From the NCBI GenBank assembly GCA_052387255.1, contig JBQTJI010000014.1:59602-123601 (forward strand): 64,000 nucleotides of DNA, read 5' to 3'. Numbering within the stretch: the stretch's first letter is position 1; each line of letters begins with the position of its first letter. Under the pieces are notes generated by a model, which was given only the letters and a program-made list of their open reading frames with translations, had not been told where the DNA came from and did no database searches. The DNA is from JBBQXK01 sp052387255. GTDB taxonomy: Bacteria > Pseudomonadota > Alphaproteobacteria > Rhodobacterales > Rhodobacteraceae. This document shows positions 1 to 8,535 of this stretch, one piece after another. The translations under genes were made by a program, and so were the position numbers.

Positions 1-57
1 CGGGCCGTCGCGATTACAGTTGTGACAGTCCGGTCGCGCTGACGTGATCGGGGGGCG

Positions 58-912
58 TCAGGATCGGGGCCTTGAAGGCGCAAGCTCGGCAGTGACGGCC
101 TTGCACAGGGCCACCCGGCGAAGCGCCATGAACCTGCGTGCGGCGGCTTCGGTCGGATGGTACGGGTCCTTCACCCTGCCAGAGGCGTTGCGCCGGAAGT
201 TTCTGGCGTTGCCAAGGTTTTCCCGTATGGTTTCCGGGGTGAACCCGGCGACAAAGCTGCATTGCCTGCCAGCCTTGGAAAAAGCAGCCGCGATGTTGTC
301 CTGCGCCCGCTGCCGCAGGCGGACCGTCTTTTCGCCGTGGGGCGGGGCCGACGTCATGAAGATGCAGGGTTGGCCCGCCGGAAGATCGGCAAGAAACGAA
401 CGCACGTCCTGCAAGGCCGCCTCGGGGTCGCCTGCCCAGCGTTCGGTAGCATTGCCCATCAGGAACATGATCACCAGTTCCGGGCGGTAATATCCGTCAT
501 GAAAGACCGCCTCCAGGGGCGAACGGGCGGGCGAGCAGAACTGGAACTGGTCCCCCCGGCCGATCTGGACATAGGGGTTCTCGCCTTGGGACAGCGTACC
601 ATAGGCACCCGCATTCACCTTCCACTTGGGATCGACATCGCAGATTGCGCCCTTTGCCGCCTTGCCCTGCGAGGTCCAGGACTGAAGCGTGCTGGAGCGC
701 ACGCCGATCACGCCGACGGTCGCATCGCGCGCAAGGCCACAGTCCCCTTTCAGCGCGTCGAACAGCGCGATGAACGCCTTTCCCGCCCCGAAAGACAGCT
801 GCGAGTCGCCAAGGACAAGAATATCCGGGGATCCCCGAACCTCGGCTGTCGCGGCCTGGGCACAACTGATGCCCAACAGGGCTGCGGCAAGAACGATGGC
901 TCTTGGATGCAC
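58..912 (-). CDS. SGNH/GDSL-fold hydrolase-like exported protein
   Basis: Product of about 284 residues, probably an exported esterase or acyl-transfer enzyme of the SGNH fold; the substrate cannot be told. A hydrophobic signal peptide (about residues 1-20, ending near SCAQA) is followed by the block I motif LVLGDSQ, with candidate nucleophile Ser37. Near the C-terminus the DPYHPT segment fits the family's D-x-x-H block V. I chose the GTG at 912 because it places the signal peptide at the N-terminus; the frame stays open to 993, so a longer form is possible. It is divergent from the regulator at 1407 and seems unrelated to the operon beyond. Family assignment rests on motifs only. Confidence 0.7.
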   Translation of the reverse strand: MHPRAIVLAAALLGISCAQAATAEVRGSPDILVLGDSQLSFGAGKAFIALFDALKGDCGLARDATVGVIGVRSSTLQSWTSQGKAAKGAICDVDPKWKVNAGAYGTLSQGENPYVQIGRGDQFQFCSPARSPLEAVFHDGYYRPELVIMFLMGNATERWAGDPEAALQDVRSFLADLPAGQPCIFMTSAPPHGEKTVRLRQRAQDNIAAAFSKAGRQCSFVAGFTPETIRENLGNARNFRRNASGRVKDPYHPTEAAARRFMALRRVALCKAVTAELAPSRPRS

Positions 913-1406
913 GACTGTTTCCGATTGCTTGCGGCGCAGAACCGCCGCCGGTCCGTTCGGAAACGACGAAGCGGTTGTTACAGCAGGACGCAACGACGCT
1001 GTCGACCGTCAGCGTGGTGCCGTGTTCGCGTGAGGTGGTCACCGGGAAGGCGAAGTCCGTCCCCCACCGGCCCCTCGGCAGCGACCGGCCCTGTCCCGGA
1101 TCGACGCCGCCTGTGGCACGGCCCCACGATCATGATCGCCGGGAAGATCGCGGCATCGACAGGCGCAAAGCGGCGGCAGCTTCGCCCGCCGGTTGATCTG
1201 CGGTTGACGGGAATCGCCTGCAGTGGTTTCCTTGACGTCAAGGAGGCGCGTGCGTGCCGCCTTGATTTGCGCCGTGCCGGTGTTGTGACCGGCACCGTTC
1301 CTGCGATCCGCCCGTTTGTCCTGACCCATTTCGCCGGGTGACCTGTTGCCAAGCTGTTTTGCGCAACGCCTGCCGTCCGGTCCACCTCATATTGCGAGAG
1401 CGTTCC
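913..1406. other. Intergenic region with a perfect 8-bp inverted repeat
   Basis: About 490 bases between the divergent SGNH-like gene and the BTAD regulator. Open frames on both strands here have no recognisable product and look like GC-rich noise. The only clear structure is GTGCCGGT-N6-ACCGGCAC at 1274-1295, a perfect inverted repeat that could be an operator or a hairpin. It lies about 110 bases upstream of the regulator's ATG. Confidence 0.5.
1274..1295. promoter_or_regulatory. Inverted repeat GTGCCGGT-N6-ACCGGCAC
   Basis: Perfect 8-bp arms around a 6-base centre, in the leader region of the BTAD regulator gene. It may be an operator or an RNA hairpin; there is no T-run after it, so it is not a classical terminator. 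Function is not known. Confidence 0.4.
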
Positions 1407-2300
1407 ATGATCGAGATTTCACTGTTCGGAAAGGTTGAGGTCCGCGGTTCCGGCGGTCGTCTGGCCGCGTTGCAGACGCACCGCGGCACCGAACTGCTGG
1501 CGTTCCTGGTGCTGGAGGCCGGGCGCAGTTTCAGCCGGGCGCGGCTGGCCGAGCAGTTCTGGAGCCACCTGCCGGAAATGCGGGCGCGGCGGGCCCTGAA
1601 CACCGAGTTCTGGCGGCTGGGGCAGGCCCTGCGCGAGGTGGGCATGGATGTGGACCGCGCCTTTCCGCGCGATCTGGCGACGGTGTGCTATGTCCCCCAT
1701 CCCGACCACCTGGTCGATATCGGCATCCTGCGGGCGGCGATGGCGGTGATCCGTGCGACCGATCCGGCGAGCGCGGACGCCGGTGCCGTGGCGCAGGTCG
1801 AGGCGGGGGTCGCGGCCTATCGCGGCGACCTGCTGGAGACGGTCTATTCCGACTGGTGCCTGTTGTGGCGCGAAACCCTGCGCGCGCAGCATCTCGAGGC
1901 GCTGGAATTCCTGCTGGCGGTGGCGCAGGCGCGGCAGGACTGGTCGGCGGGACTGCGGCACGGGCGGGCGCTGCTGGCGCTGGACCCGCTGCTGGAACAC
2001 GTCCACCGGGCGGTGATGCGCTGCCATTTCCACAACGGCGACCGGCCCCTGGCGATGCGCCAGTATGCCGTCTGCGAACAGGTGCTGCGCGAGGAACTGG
2101 GGGTTGCGCCGATGGACGAGACCAGGCGCATCCAGGAAACCATTCTCGCCGTGCCGGGCCGCGCCGCCGCCGCCCGGCCCGAACCGCCAAGGCGGCAGGA
2201 CAGCCGGTTCACCCCGGTGCAGAAGGTGGACCTGGCGCTGTCGAACCTGAACAGCGCGCGCAACTGGCTGGAAGAGGCCAGCACCGACCTGCGGCGGTAG
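1407..2300 (+). CDS. SARP/BTAD-family transcriptional regulator
   Basis: 297 residues. Residues 1-95 fit the OmpR-like winged-helix DNA-binding domain of SARP regulators (opening IEISLFGKVEV, then a helical block around LLAFLVLEAGR and LAEQFW). Residues 100-245 fit the bacterial transcriptional activation domain (BTAD), with TPR-like helices and the typical segment AYRGDLLETVY, ending in VLREELGVAP. No ATPase or sensor domain follows, so it is a minimal SARP. It sits 270 bases upstream of the multi-protease operon on the same strand, and the space between holds SARP-type heptamer repeats, so it is probably that operon's activator. The ATG at 1407 opens directly into the conserved domain; a longer in-frame start at 1338 adds only non-conserved residues. 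Confidence 0.8.
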   Translation: MIEISLFGKVEVRGSGGRLAALQTHRGTELLAFLVLEAGRSFSRARLAEQFWSHLPEMRARRALNTEFWRLGQALREVGMDVDRAFPRDLATVCYVPHPDHLVDIGILRAAMAVIRATDPASADAGAVAQVEAGVAAYRGDLLETVYSDWCLLWRETLRAQHLEALEFLLAVAQARQDWSAGLRHGRALLALDPLLEHVHRAVMRCHFHNGDRPLAMRQYAVCEQVLREELGVAPMDETRRIQETILAVPGRAAAARPEPPRRQDSRFTPVQKVDLALSNLNSARNWLEEASTDLRR

Positions 2301-2507
2301 GGCGTTCTGCCCCTGTCCTGAAGCCCCTGCGGTTCACCCTGTGCAATCGCCATGGCGCAGGCCGGGGCCCCGATTGCCTGCGCGCCCGCCACGGGGATGT
2401 GTCGCGGCAAGTGCCGACTGCTTTGGCCCGGGCATCACAACCGGGACCCTCAAACCCATCCCTGCCGCGTTGCCGTGCAGCCATGTCCTTGCCTGACAAG
2501 GGAAATT

Positions 2508-2547
2508 CCTGTGATTGCCCTGTGACCCGCCGGTGATTTCGCCGTGT
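2508..2547 (+). promoter_or_regulatory. SARP-type heptamer direct repeats, likely operon activator site
   Basis: CCTGTGA (2508-2514), CCTGTGA (2519-2525) and CCGGTGA (2530-2536) are each separated by exactly 4 bases, giving an 11-bp period. A weaker fourth copy, GCCGTGT, falls at 2541-2547. SARP activators are known to bind heptameric direct repeats with 11-bp periodicity just upstream of the -10 element. A possible -10 (TAGGTC) starts at 2554. The site lies between the BTAD regulator and the first gene of the operon. The repeat is plain in the sequence; its function is inferred. Confidence 0.6.
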
Positions 2548-2569
2548 GCGCCGTAGGTCATGCAGGGCG

Positions 2570-2851
2570 ATGACCTGCCACGACATCCAGCGAATCACCC
2601 CTGTGCAAACTGCCCCGCACCCCCGCAGTCACCGCTTCGTCGTCGTCTGGCGGGCCGAAACGCGCGAGATCGCCGGCGCAGCGCCGGTCGAACGCGGGTG
2701 GGTCGAGCGTATCCCCGACCCGCGCGCGGCCGAGACCGACGGCGACGCGCGCGACCGTCAGGGGCTGGTCCGGCTGGCCGACCTGCCGGGCGTGATCGAG
2801 GCGATGATGGCGCGGGCGGCGCGACCCGGCGGCAAGGAGGGATCGGCATGA
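2570..2851 (+). CDS. Small protein, first gene of the multi-protease operon
   Basis: 93 residues, not recognised. The middle reads as alternating strand residues (HRFVVVWRAETRE), followed by an acidic/arginine-rich stretch and a helical C-terminus (LPGVIEAMMARAAR). There is no signal peptide or membrane segment. Its TGA overlaps the ATG of the next gene (ATGA at 2848-2851), so the two are translationally coupled. The start is uncertain: the frame is open back to 2546, and the ATG at 2570 is the last methionine before the apparent core. Position suggests a structural or accessory part of the system. Confidence 0.55.
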   Translation: MTCHDIQRITPVQTAPHPRSHRFVVVWRAETREIAGAAPVERGWVERIPDPRAAETDGDARDRQGLVRLADLPGVIEAMMARAARPGGKEGSA

Positions 2852-4707
2852 GGATGGACCCCGGACATTTTCCCGGCCTCTCGCGCGGCCACTCGGTGCC
2901 GGGTCTGACCACCGGCACGCCGGTGCGCGTGTCGCCGTCGCGGCTGGAACTGCGGCGCACGGAACCGACGGTGTCCTTCCAGGTGACGGCACCGGGCGCG
3001 ACGGGGTTCGATGTGATCGTGGCGACCGACCCCGCGCTGTTTGCCGCCGATGCCGCGCACCGGCGGACGCCCAAGAATTTCCGCTCGTCCCGGCAGGATT
3101 TCCAGGGCGCGCCGATCGAGATCGAGATCGGGTTCTACCTGTTGCCGCGTGCCTTCGTGCGCGACCTCGTGTCGGCCAGCCCGTTGCCGACGCACCTCTA
3201 CTATGTCGCGGCGGCCTATGCGGGCGATCCGGGCCAGCCGATGGCCTGGTCGGTGCCCCCCAAAGAGATGGCAAGGGCGGCACCGCACATCGCGATTTCC
3301 GCCGACCTTGTGACCGCCAACCTATCCAAGGTGATGGGCATGGCGGTGGACCGGCTGGGTGCCGTCAACACGGCGGGACGGGTGATGGCGGTACAGCCGA
3401 CAGGGCCGTCCATCGGCGGGCTGCCGGTGTCGCTGCGCGCTCCGGCATTGTCGCGGGCGCAGGCAGCCCCGGCAGCGCCGGGGTGGCGTGTCCAGCCGGG
3501 GATCCCCGCGCAAGGATCGGGCATGCGCGCGTTGGGGTCCGCTGCACCGGCGGCCCGACCCCAGCCCCCGATGCCGCGTTCGGCCGCTGCCCCGCCCGCC
3601 CCGGCCCGCCCGTCGCAGAAGGCCTTTGTCGATGAGGACTATGCCTATGGCGGTGGCAGCGGCCAGGGGTTCCGCGACCTCGACCATGCCGCCCCGGCGG
3701 CCCTGGGGTTCGACTATGACGACGGCTTCGACGGCGATCCGGCGGTACCTGCCGCGCCGCCGGCCGCGGCTGTGCCGCCGCCCGCCTCGGCCATCCCGCC
3801 GCTGGACCCCGGACCTTCGACCCCGTCCCCTGTCGCCGAGCCAGCGGCAGGGGCCGAGGACCGGCTGGTGCAGGCCGTCATGGCCGAGGGGGCGGGCGGG
3901 CGGTACGACGCGCTGAACCTCGACGGCGGGTTCCGGGGGCGGCTGGGGACCGCCGACCCCTATTATCAGCGGGCGCATGACGGGTTGCGGATCGGTCCGC
4001 ACCAGGCGGGGCAGGATACGGGCGAACTGGGCGAACTGCTGCACCTGATGCGGGCCGCCGATCCGGCCGCCTTTGCGCGCGTCTTCGGGGCCGAGGGCGA
4101 GGCCCTGCTGTCGGTTGCCGGGGCCGCCGGTCCTTCGGGGCTGGACAGCCCTGGGGGCCGGGGGCCGCGGGTGCAGCCGGTGGCGGGCATCGATCTGTGG
4201 GAGGAGCCCTGGATCGCCCGTTTCCGCGAGGCGGCGCGGCACGGGCCGTTCCAGGCGGCGATGCGCGCGCAGATCGTGGCGCGGCGGCTGGACCCCATCG
4301 AACCCGCGCTCGAGGCGCTGGGGCTGGGCCAGGACCGGGGGCGTGCCATGGGGCTGGTGCTGGCCCTGCACCGGGGCATCGACGGGGCCATCGCCCATCT
4401 GCGCGGGGCGGCGAACCCGTTCGAAACCCCGGCCCGCCTGGGCGCGGCGCTGGATGCGCTCGGCCATGTCGATCTTGAGGCCTTCCGTCACGCCGCAGGC
4501 CTGCCGCCGGGCGACCAGGTGGACGATGCCACGCATTTCGCGCTGGTCGCAGCACTTCGGGGCTTGGGCCCCGACAGCCCGATGCAGGTGCCCGATGCCG
4601 AGGGGGTGATGGATGCCATCGTCACCACGGCGGGGCCGGGAACGCTGGGCGACGCGCTGCTGAAGCTGCGGGTGTCGCCGGTCTTTGGCGGGGGGCAGGG
4701 GGCCTAG
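2848..4707 (+). CDS. Two-domain protein: N-terminal beta domain and C-terminal lysozyme-like domain
   Basis: 619 residues with no signal peptide. Residues about 15-150 look like a beta-sandwich (VSFQVTAPG, FDVIVATDP, HLYYVAAAY). Residues about 180-335 are a Pro/Ala-rich linker. Residues about 340-615 resemble lysozyme/chitosanase-superfamily domains: VMAEGAGGRYDALNLDG, then GELGELLHLM, a candidate catalytic Glu347, and LWEEPWIARFR further on. A peptidoglycan or chitin-type substrate is therefore possible. The assignment is by pattern only and a degraded, non-catalytic domain cannot be excluded. It follows the small protein with an ATGA overlap and abuts the next gene (TAG then ATG). Confidence 0.6.
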   Translation: MRMDPGHFPGLSRGHSVPGLTTGTPVRVSPSRLELRRTEPTVSFQVTAPGATGFDVIVATDPALFAADAAHRRTPKNFRSSRQDFQGAPIEIEIGFYLLPRAFVRDLVSASPLPTHLYYVAAAYAGDPGQPMAWSVPPKEMARAAPHIAISADLVTANLSKVMGMAVDRLGAVNTAGRVMAVQPTGPSIGGLPVSLRAPALSRAQAAPAAPGWRVQPGIPAQGSGMRALGSAAPAARPQPPMPRSAAAPPAPARPSQKAFVDEDYAYGGGSGQGFRDLDHAAPAALGFDYDDGFDGDPAVPAAPPAAAVPPPASAIPPLDPGPSTPSPVAEPAAGAEDRLVQAVMAEGAGGRYDALNLDGGFRGRLGTADPYYQRAHDGLRIGPHQAGQDTGELGELLHLMRAADPAAFARVFGAEGEALLSVAGAAGPSGLDSPGGRGPRVQPVAGIDLWEEPWIARFREAARHGPFQAAMRAQIVARRLDPIEPALEALGLGQDRGRAMGLVLALHRGIDGAIAHLRGAANPFETPARLGAALDALGHVDLEAFRHAAGLPPGDQVDDATHFALVAALRGLGPDSPMQVPDAEGVMDAIVTTAGPGTLGDALLKLRVSPVFGGGQGA

Positions 4708-5862
4708 ATGGAGCGGCCACTTGCCCCCGCCGACCTGACGGCCGCCCTGCGCCAAAGCCCGGCCTGGCACAGCCTGGCCCCGCACCAGCAGGCCGAGATG
4801 GCCGACAGCCTGTCGCGCGTGCTGGGGTTTCTCGGCGACGCCCCCGCACGCCCCTTTGCCCCCGACTTCGGGTCGCTGCGCGGGGGTGCGCCCGCCCCCG
4901 CACCCACAGCCGCTCCGGTTCCGGCGCAGGGGGCCGCGCCGACCGATCCGAATGCCGCGCCGAAGCAGAACGCCTTTCAGCGCGCTGCTGGGGCGACGAA
5001 GGAAATGCTGGGGGCCATCGCTTTCCCCGATTTCACCGCCTCGCTGATCCAGGGCACGTTCCAGGCCATCGTCGACAGCTCGATCCAGCAGATGGAGGCC
5101 TATTCGCGCCTTCTGGCCGAGACCGCCAAGACCGTCGAGCAGTTCATGGCCGACAACATCAGCGACGACATGGCCAAGGACCACCTGACCAACACCTATG
5201 GCAACGTGTTCCAGAAGGACCTGTCCTCGGGCCGCCCGGCGATGACGGTGGACACCGGATCGACCGCGCAACTGCCCAGTTTCCTGCGCGACCTCGGCTT
5301 CGACAGCGCGATGGATCTGGATGCCGAGGCGGTCGATCAGGTGGTGATCCCCGAGACGCGCCGCACCCTGGCCGAGATGCGGCACCAGTCGCTGGCAACG
5401 ATGGTGATGATGGGGATCAACCGCATCGTCGTGTCGGACGGCGAGATCAACGCCAAGCTGGTGTTCCACATCGACGCGACCGAAAGCATGTCGCTGACCT
5501 TCAACGACTACAAGCCGACGAACTGGACCCTGGCGGGCAAGCTGGGGGGGAATGCCTTCGGGGCCAGCGGGCTGGTGGTCAACACCATGACCACCAACGC
5601 GCAGTCCGACGTGAACATGAACGCCGACCTGACGGGCGAGGTGCGGGTGCGGTTCCGGTCGGACTACTTCCCGCTGGAACGCTTTGCCGACAGCGCGGCG
5701 ATCCAGCTGATCAACAGCCATGCCAAAGTGGCCCAGCCCGTACCTGCTGCTGCCGCTGCCCCGGCACCTGCCGCCCCCGGTGCCGCAGCCCCGACCCCGC
5801 CAGCCCTGCCGCCGCCGCCCGCTGCGGCGCAGCAGGGCCTGCCGAACGGGAGGCGCAGATGA
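4708..5862 (+). CDS. Paralogue 1 of the operon's four-member unknown family
   Basis: 384 residues. The family, defined here by comparing four proteins in this operon, has: a short helical N-terminal module (ALRQSPAWHSLAPHQQAEM, residues 13-31); a Pro/Ala linker; a conserved amphipathic helical block (AIAFPDFTASLIQGTFQAIV, 103-122, running on to QFMADNI at about 151); a mixed block ending in MVMMGINRIVV (about 235-245); and a beta segment DLTGEV..RF.SDYFPLERFA (about 306-330). This copy ends in a long Pro/Ala tail. There is no signal peptide and no standard transmembrane helix. The family is not recognised; the repeated use of one scaffold suggests subunits of an assembly or membrane-interacting proteins. 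Confidence 0.75.
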   Translation: MERPLAPADLTAALRQSPAWHSLAPHQQAEMADSLSRVLGFLGDAPARPFAPDFGSLRGGAPAPAPTAAPVPAQGAAPTDPNAAPKQNAFQRAAGATKEMLGAIAFPDFTASLIQGTFQAIVDSSIQQMEAYSRLLAETAKTVEQFMADNISDDMAKDHLTNTYGNVFQKDLSSGRPAMTVDTGSTAQLPSFLRDLGFDSAMDLDAEAVDQVVIPETRRTLAEMRHQSLATMVMMGINRIVVSDGEINAKLVFHIDATESMSLTFNDYKPTNWTLAGKLGGNAFGASGLVVNTMTTNAQSDVNMNADLTGEVRVRFRSDYFPLERFADSAAIQLINSHAKVAQPVPAAAAAPAPAAPGAAAPTPPALPPPPAAAQQGLPNGRRR

Positions 5863-6194
5863 CCCGGATGACGCTGGCCCAGACCCTGACCGCGCTGGCC
5901 GAGGGGGCCGCGCCCCGCCATGACCACCTGACGGTGGAGGAAGCCGAGATTTCCCTGCCGATGCTGGTGCTGGTCGAGCGGGGGCCGGACGGTCCGGTGT
6001 TCATCGCCCATCCGCCCTACAGCGCCTATCGCGCCGGGATCGAACCCGTCACGCACCGCGCGCGCCTGACCTTTGCCGAACTGCCCGACCCCGCCCGCCC
6101 GGATCCTGCACACCCCGGCCCCGTCCGCCCGGTGCCCCCCGGCACCGTCCCCGCAACCCCGCCTGCCCCGGACGACACAGACCGGAGGCGATGA
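5859..6194 (+). CDS. Small unknown protein with Pro-rich tail
   Basis: 111 residues. The first ~75 look like a compact alpha/beta domain (LPMLVLVERGPDGPVFIAHPP); the rest is Pro-rich and probably disordered. A good Shine-Dalgarno (GGGAGG) lies 5 bases before the ATG, inside the 3' end of the previous gene, which it overlaps by ATGA. It ends in a TGATG junction with the next gene. It has no recognised family and sits between paralogue 1 and the trypco2-like protein. Confidence 0.65.
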   Translation: MTRMTLAQTLTALAEGAAPRHDHLTVEEAEISLPMLVLVERGPDGPVFIAHPPYSAYRAGIEPVTHRARLTFAELPDPARPDPAHPGPVRPVPPGTVPATPPAPDDTDRRR

Positions 6195-7189
6195 TGCCGC
6201 CCGGTGCAGGCTATCCCATCGAGGATTTTCTCGAGGCCATCACGGCCCAGCTTGACCAGACCCAGGATGCCCTGCGGCTCAAGGCGGTCAACCGGCCGCT
6301 GACCTTCGCGCTCAAGGACTTCCACGTCGCTCTGAAGGTCTTTGTCGAGATGGACAACCAGGGACGGGTCACTTTCCGCCCCGCCGGGCCGAACGAGGAA
6401 GGAGCGAGCACTATGTCAATAGGCTTTACCACCATCACCAGGCCCATGATCGAGGAGAACACGATCTCGATGGAGATGGCGCAGGCACCCACGCTTGCCG
6501 AACTGGGCCTCGCAGGTGACGAGCAGCGACAACTGGCCAAGATCGGCGTGCGCAACGGGGCACAGCTGAAGAACCTGCAGCGCAGTGCCGGCGACGACAC
6601 GCTGTCGCGCCACACCGGCGTGGACCTCATGCGCATCCGGGGTGCCTTGGACCTGGCGCGCCCGGCGGTCGAGGATATCCGGGCGGAAGCCGACCCGCCC
6701 TCGGGCTTCGTGCCGCGCCCGGTGCCGGTGGAGCTGCCGCCGCGCCGCGTGAACCCGGTGCCGTTCGAGCCTGCGATCCCGCGCCGCCCCGATCCGGTGC
6801 CGTTCGAGCCTGCCGCGCCGCGCCGCCCCGACGCGGTCGCGCCGGATGACCTGCTGGGCCGCTTGCGCTGGGGGATGGTGAACGCACCCGAGGGTCCGCG
6901 CCTTGGCGCCTCCATCGCCGATCCGGTCGGCGACCCGCCCCTGCGGCGGCTGGAGATCGACCCAGAGGCGCGGGCGATCCGCGTCGGCGGGCGCAACCTG
7001 ATCGAGGGGGGCCGCGCGCCCGAGGCGCATCTGGACGGCCGCAGGCTGGACTTGCGCGAGGCCAACACCTTGGCCGCGACCTTTGCCCTGCCGCCGGGAC
7101 AGGGCGGCGGGCGGCTGGTGATCGACCTGCCCGACGGGCGGCGCGAGGCCTATGACCTGGTGGAACGGCCAAGGGGGACCCCGCGATGA
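6194..7189 (+). CDS. Trypco2-like protein with HhH-like segment
   Basis: 331 residues. Residues about 6-90 (PIEDFLEAITAQLDQTQDAL, then LTFALKDFHVALKVFVEM) follow the helix-then-strand pattern of trypco2 (trypsin-co-occurring) domains, which are known from conflict systems alongside trypsin-like proteases; this operon has one. Residues about 98-155 (LAELGLAGDEQRQLAKIGV) look like a helix-hairpin-helix module. A Pro/Arg linker with a repeated PVPFEPA..PRRPD unit follows, then a small beta domain (about 255-325). I chose the ATG at 6194 rather than 6191 because GGAGG at 6184-6188 is then 5 bases away. The trypco2 call is a pattern match without alignment. Confidence 0.55.
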   Translation: MPPGAGYPIEDFLEAITAQLDQTQDALRLKAVNRPLTFALKDFHVALKVFVEMDNQGRVTFRPAGPNEEGASTMSIGFTTITRPMIEENTISMEMAQAPTLAELGLAGDEQRQLAKIGVRNGAQLKNLQRSAGDDTLSRHTGVDLMRIRGALDLARPAVEDIRAEADPPSGFVPRPVPVELPPRRVNPVPFEPAIPRRPDPVPFEPAAPRRPDAVAPDDLLGRLRWGMVNAPEGPRLGASIADPVGDPPLRRLEIDPEARAIRVGGRNLIEGGRAPEAHLDGRRLDLREANTLAATFALPPGQGGGRLVIDLPDGRREAYDLVERPRGTPR

Positions 7190-8535
7190 TCCGCCCCGGG
7201 CATATCCTGATGAAACTGGCCGCGCAGGTGGAAACCCGCCTGCCCGCCCATCTGGATGTGCTGGACGGGGCCGCCCGTGCGGGGGGGGCCATCGACGGGC
7301 GCGGGCCGGTGGACCGGGCGATCCTGGCCCGCGCCCACGCCTTTCGCGCGCGCCGGTGCTTCCATGCGCAGCAGAGCCTGACCCGGATCGGCGCGCGGCA
7401 TGTGCACTACAACGCGACCGAACAGCGCCTGGGCCTTCCGCAGGTGGTGACGCTGCAACTGGACGATCCCGCCCGCACCGAGGCCATCCTCGATAGCCTG
7501 CGCGACCTGGACCAGGTCGCGTGGGCGATGGCCGAACCCTTGTCCTGCATCCCGTTCCGTGCGCCCGACCGGGGCGGCCCTGGTGCCGGGGCCGCCGAGA
7601 TGGTGGGCGTCGATGCAGCCCTTGCCATGGAACCGGGATCGCGGGCGGTGGCGGTGGCCGTGATCGACACCGGCGTCACGCTGGAACATGGCGAGTTCCA
7701 GGGACGTCTGCGGTCGGGCTACGACTGCGTCGACCTCGGCCTGGGGCGCGTCGCAGACGAGGTGATGCTGGTCGGCGACAGCCTGGGCCGCGACTTCTGC
7801 GCGCGCGACGAAACCGGCCACGGCACGCATGTGGCGGGCATCATCGGGGCGCGGGGCCTGGCCATGCAGCGCGGTGCGGCGGGCCGCTCGCCGATCATCC
7901 CGATCCGCGCGCTGGCTGCGGCGCAGATGCGCGAGGGGCCGGTGTTCGGGGTGGGCGCGCTGTCCGACCTGGATGCGGCGATCAAGGTGGCCGTGGACAT
8001 GGGGGCCAAGGTTCTGAACATGAGCTTCGGCACCGCGCGGTCGGAAACCGACCCGCACGCACCGCCGCCCCACGCCGACTCCATCGCCTATGCCGTGGCC
8101 GAAGGGTGCATCCCCGTCGCCGCCATGGGCAACTCGGGTGTCGCCGAGGACTACTATCCCGCCGCCCTGCCGGGCTGCATCGCGGTCGGGGCCTGCACCC
8201 TGACTGGCGAGCGGGCCGCGTTTTCGACCATCGGCCCGCACATCGCGCTGTCCGCGCCGGGCGAGGCGATCCGGTCGGCGGCGATGGACGGCTATGCCGA
8301 CAGCAGCGGCACCAGCCATGCCGCGCCCTTCGTGTCGGGGGCCGTCGCACTGCTGGCTGCGCGGGCGATGCGGTCGGGCCATGACCTGACGCTGGCCCAG
8401 GCGCGGCAGGCGCTGTGCCTGTCGGCCACGGGGGGCGCGCCCAACCCCGAAACCGGCTGGGGCACGCTGAACATTCCCGGCGCGTTGCGCCGCCTGGACG
8501 CCATGCTGGCCCGTGCCGAGGAGACCCCGCGATGA
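7186..8535 (+). CDS. Subtilisin-like serine protease (S8 family)
   Basis: 449 residues. The catalytic triad is complete: Asp161 in VIDTG, His212 in GHGTHVAG and Ser377 in GTSHAAPF, with an oxyanion Asn in MGNSG. Residues about 40-120 may be an inhibitor_I9-like propeptide (VVTLQLDDPARTEAIL). There is no signal peptide, unlike most bacterial subtilases, so it probably acts in the cytoplasm or leaves by another route. It is flanked by ATGA overlaps on both sides, so it is made together with the trypco2-like protein and the large unknown that follows. It probably processes or activates a partner in the operon, or acts as an effector protease. Confidence 0.92.
   Translation: MIRPGHILMKLAAQVETRLPAHLDVLDGAARAGGAIDGRGPVDRAILARAHAFRARRCFHAQQSLTRIGARHVHYNATEQRLGLPQVVTLQLDDPARTEAILDSLRDLDQVAWAMAEPLSCIPFRAPDRGGPGAGAAEMVGVDAALAMEPGSRAVAVAVIDTGVTLEHGEFQGRLRSGYDCVDLGLGRVADEVMLVGDSLGRDFCARDETGHGTHVAGIIGARGLAMQRGAAGRSPIIPIRALAAAQMREGPVFGVGALSDLDAAIKVAVDMGAKVLNMSFGTARSETDPHAPPPHADSIAYAVAEGCIPVAAMGNSGVAEDYYPAALPGCIAVGACTLTGERAAFSTIGPHIALSAPGEAIRSAAMDGYADSSGTSHAAPFVSGAVALLAARAMRSGHDLTLAQARQALCLSATGGAPNPETGWGTLNIPGALRRLDAMLARAEETPR

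Noticed and set aside
978..1385. Possible minus-strand gene upstream of the BTAD regulator
   Set aside because: The product is Arg/Pro-rich with no recognisable fold or ribosome site, and other frames in the same stretch are equally open.
3322..5721. Long minus-strand open frame opposite the lysozyme-like gene and paralogue 1
   Set aside because: Same reason: composition-driven, no motifs, and it spans the junction of two supported plus-strand genes.
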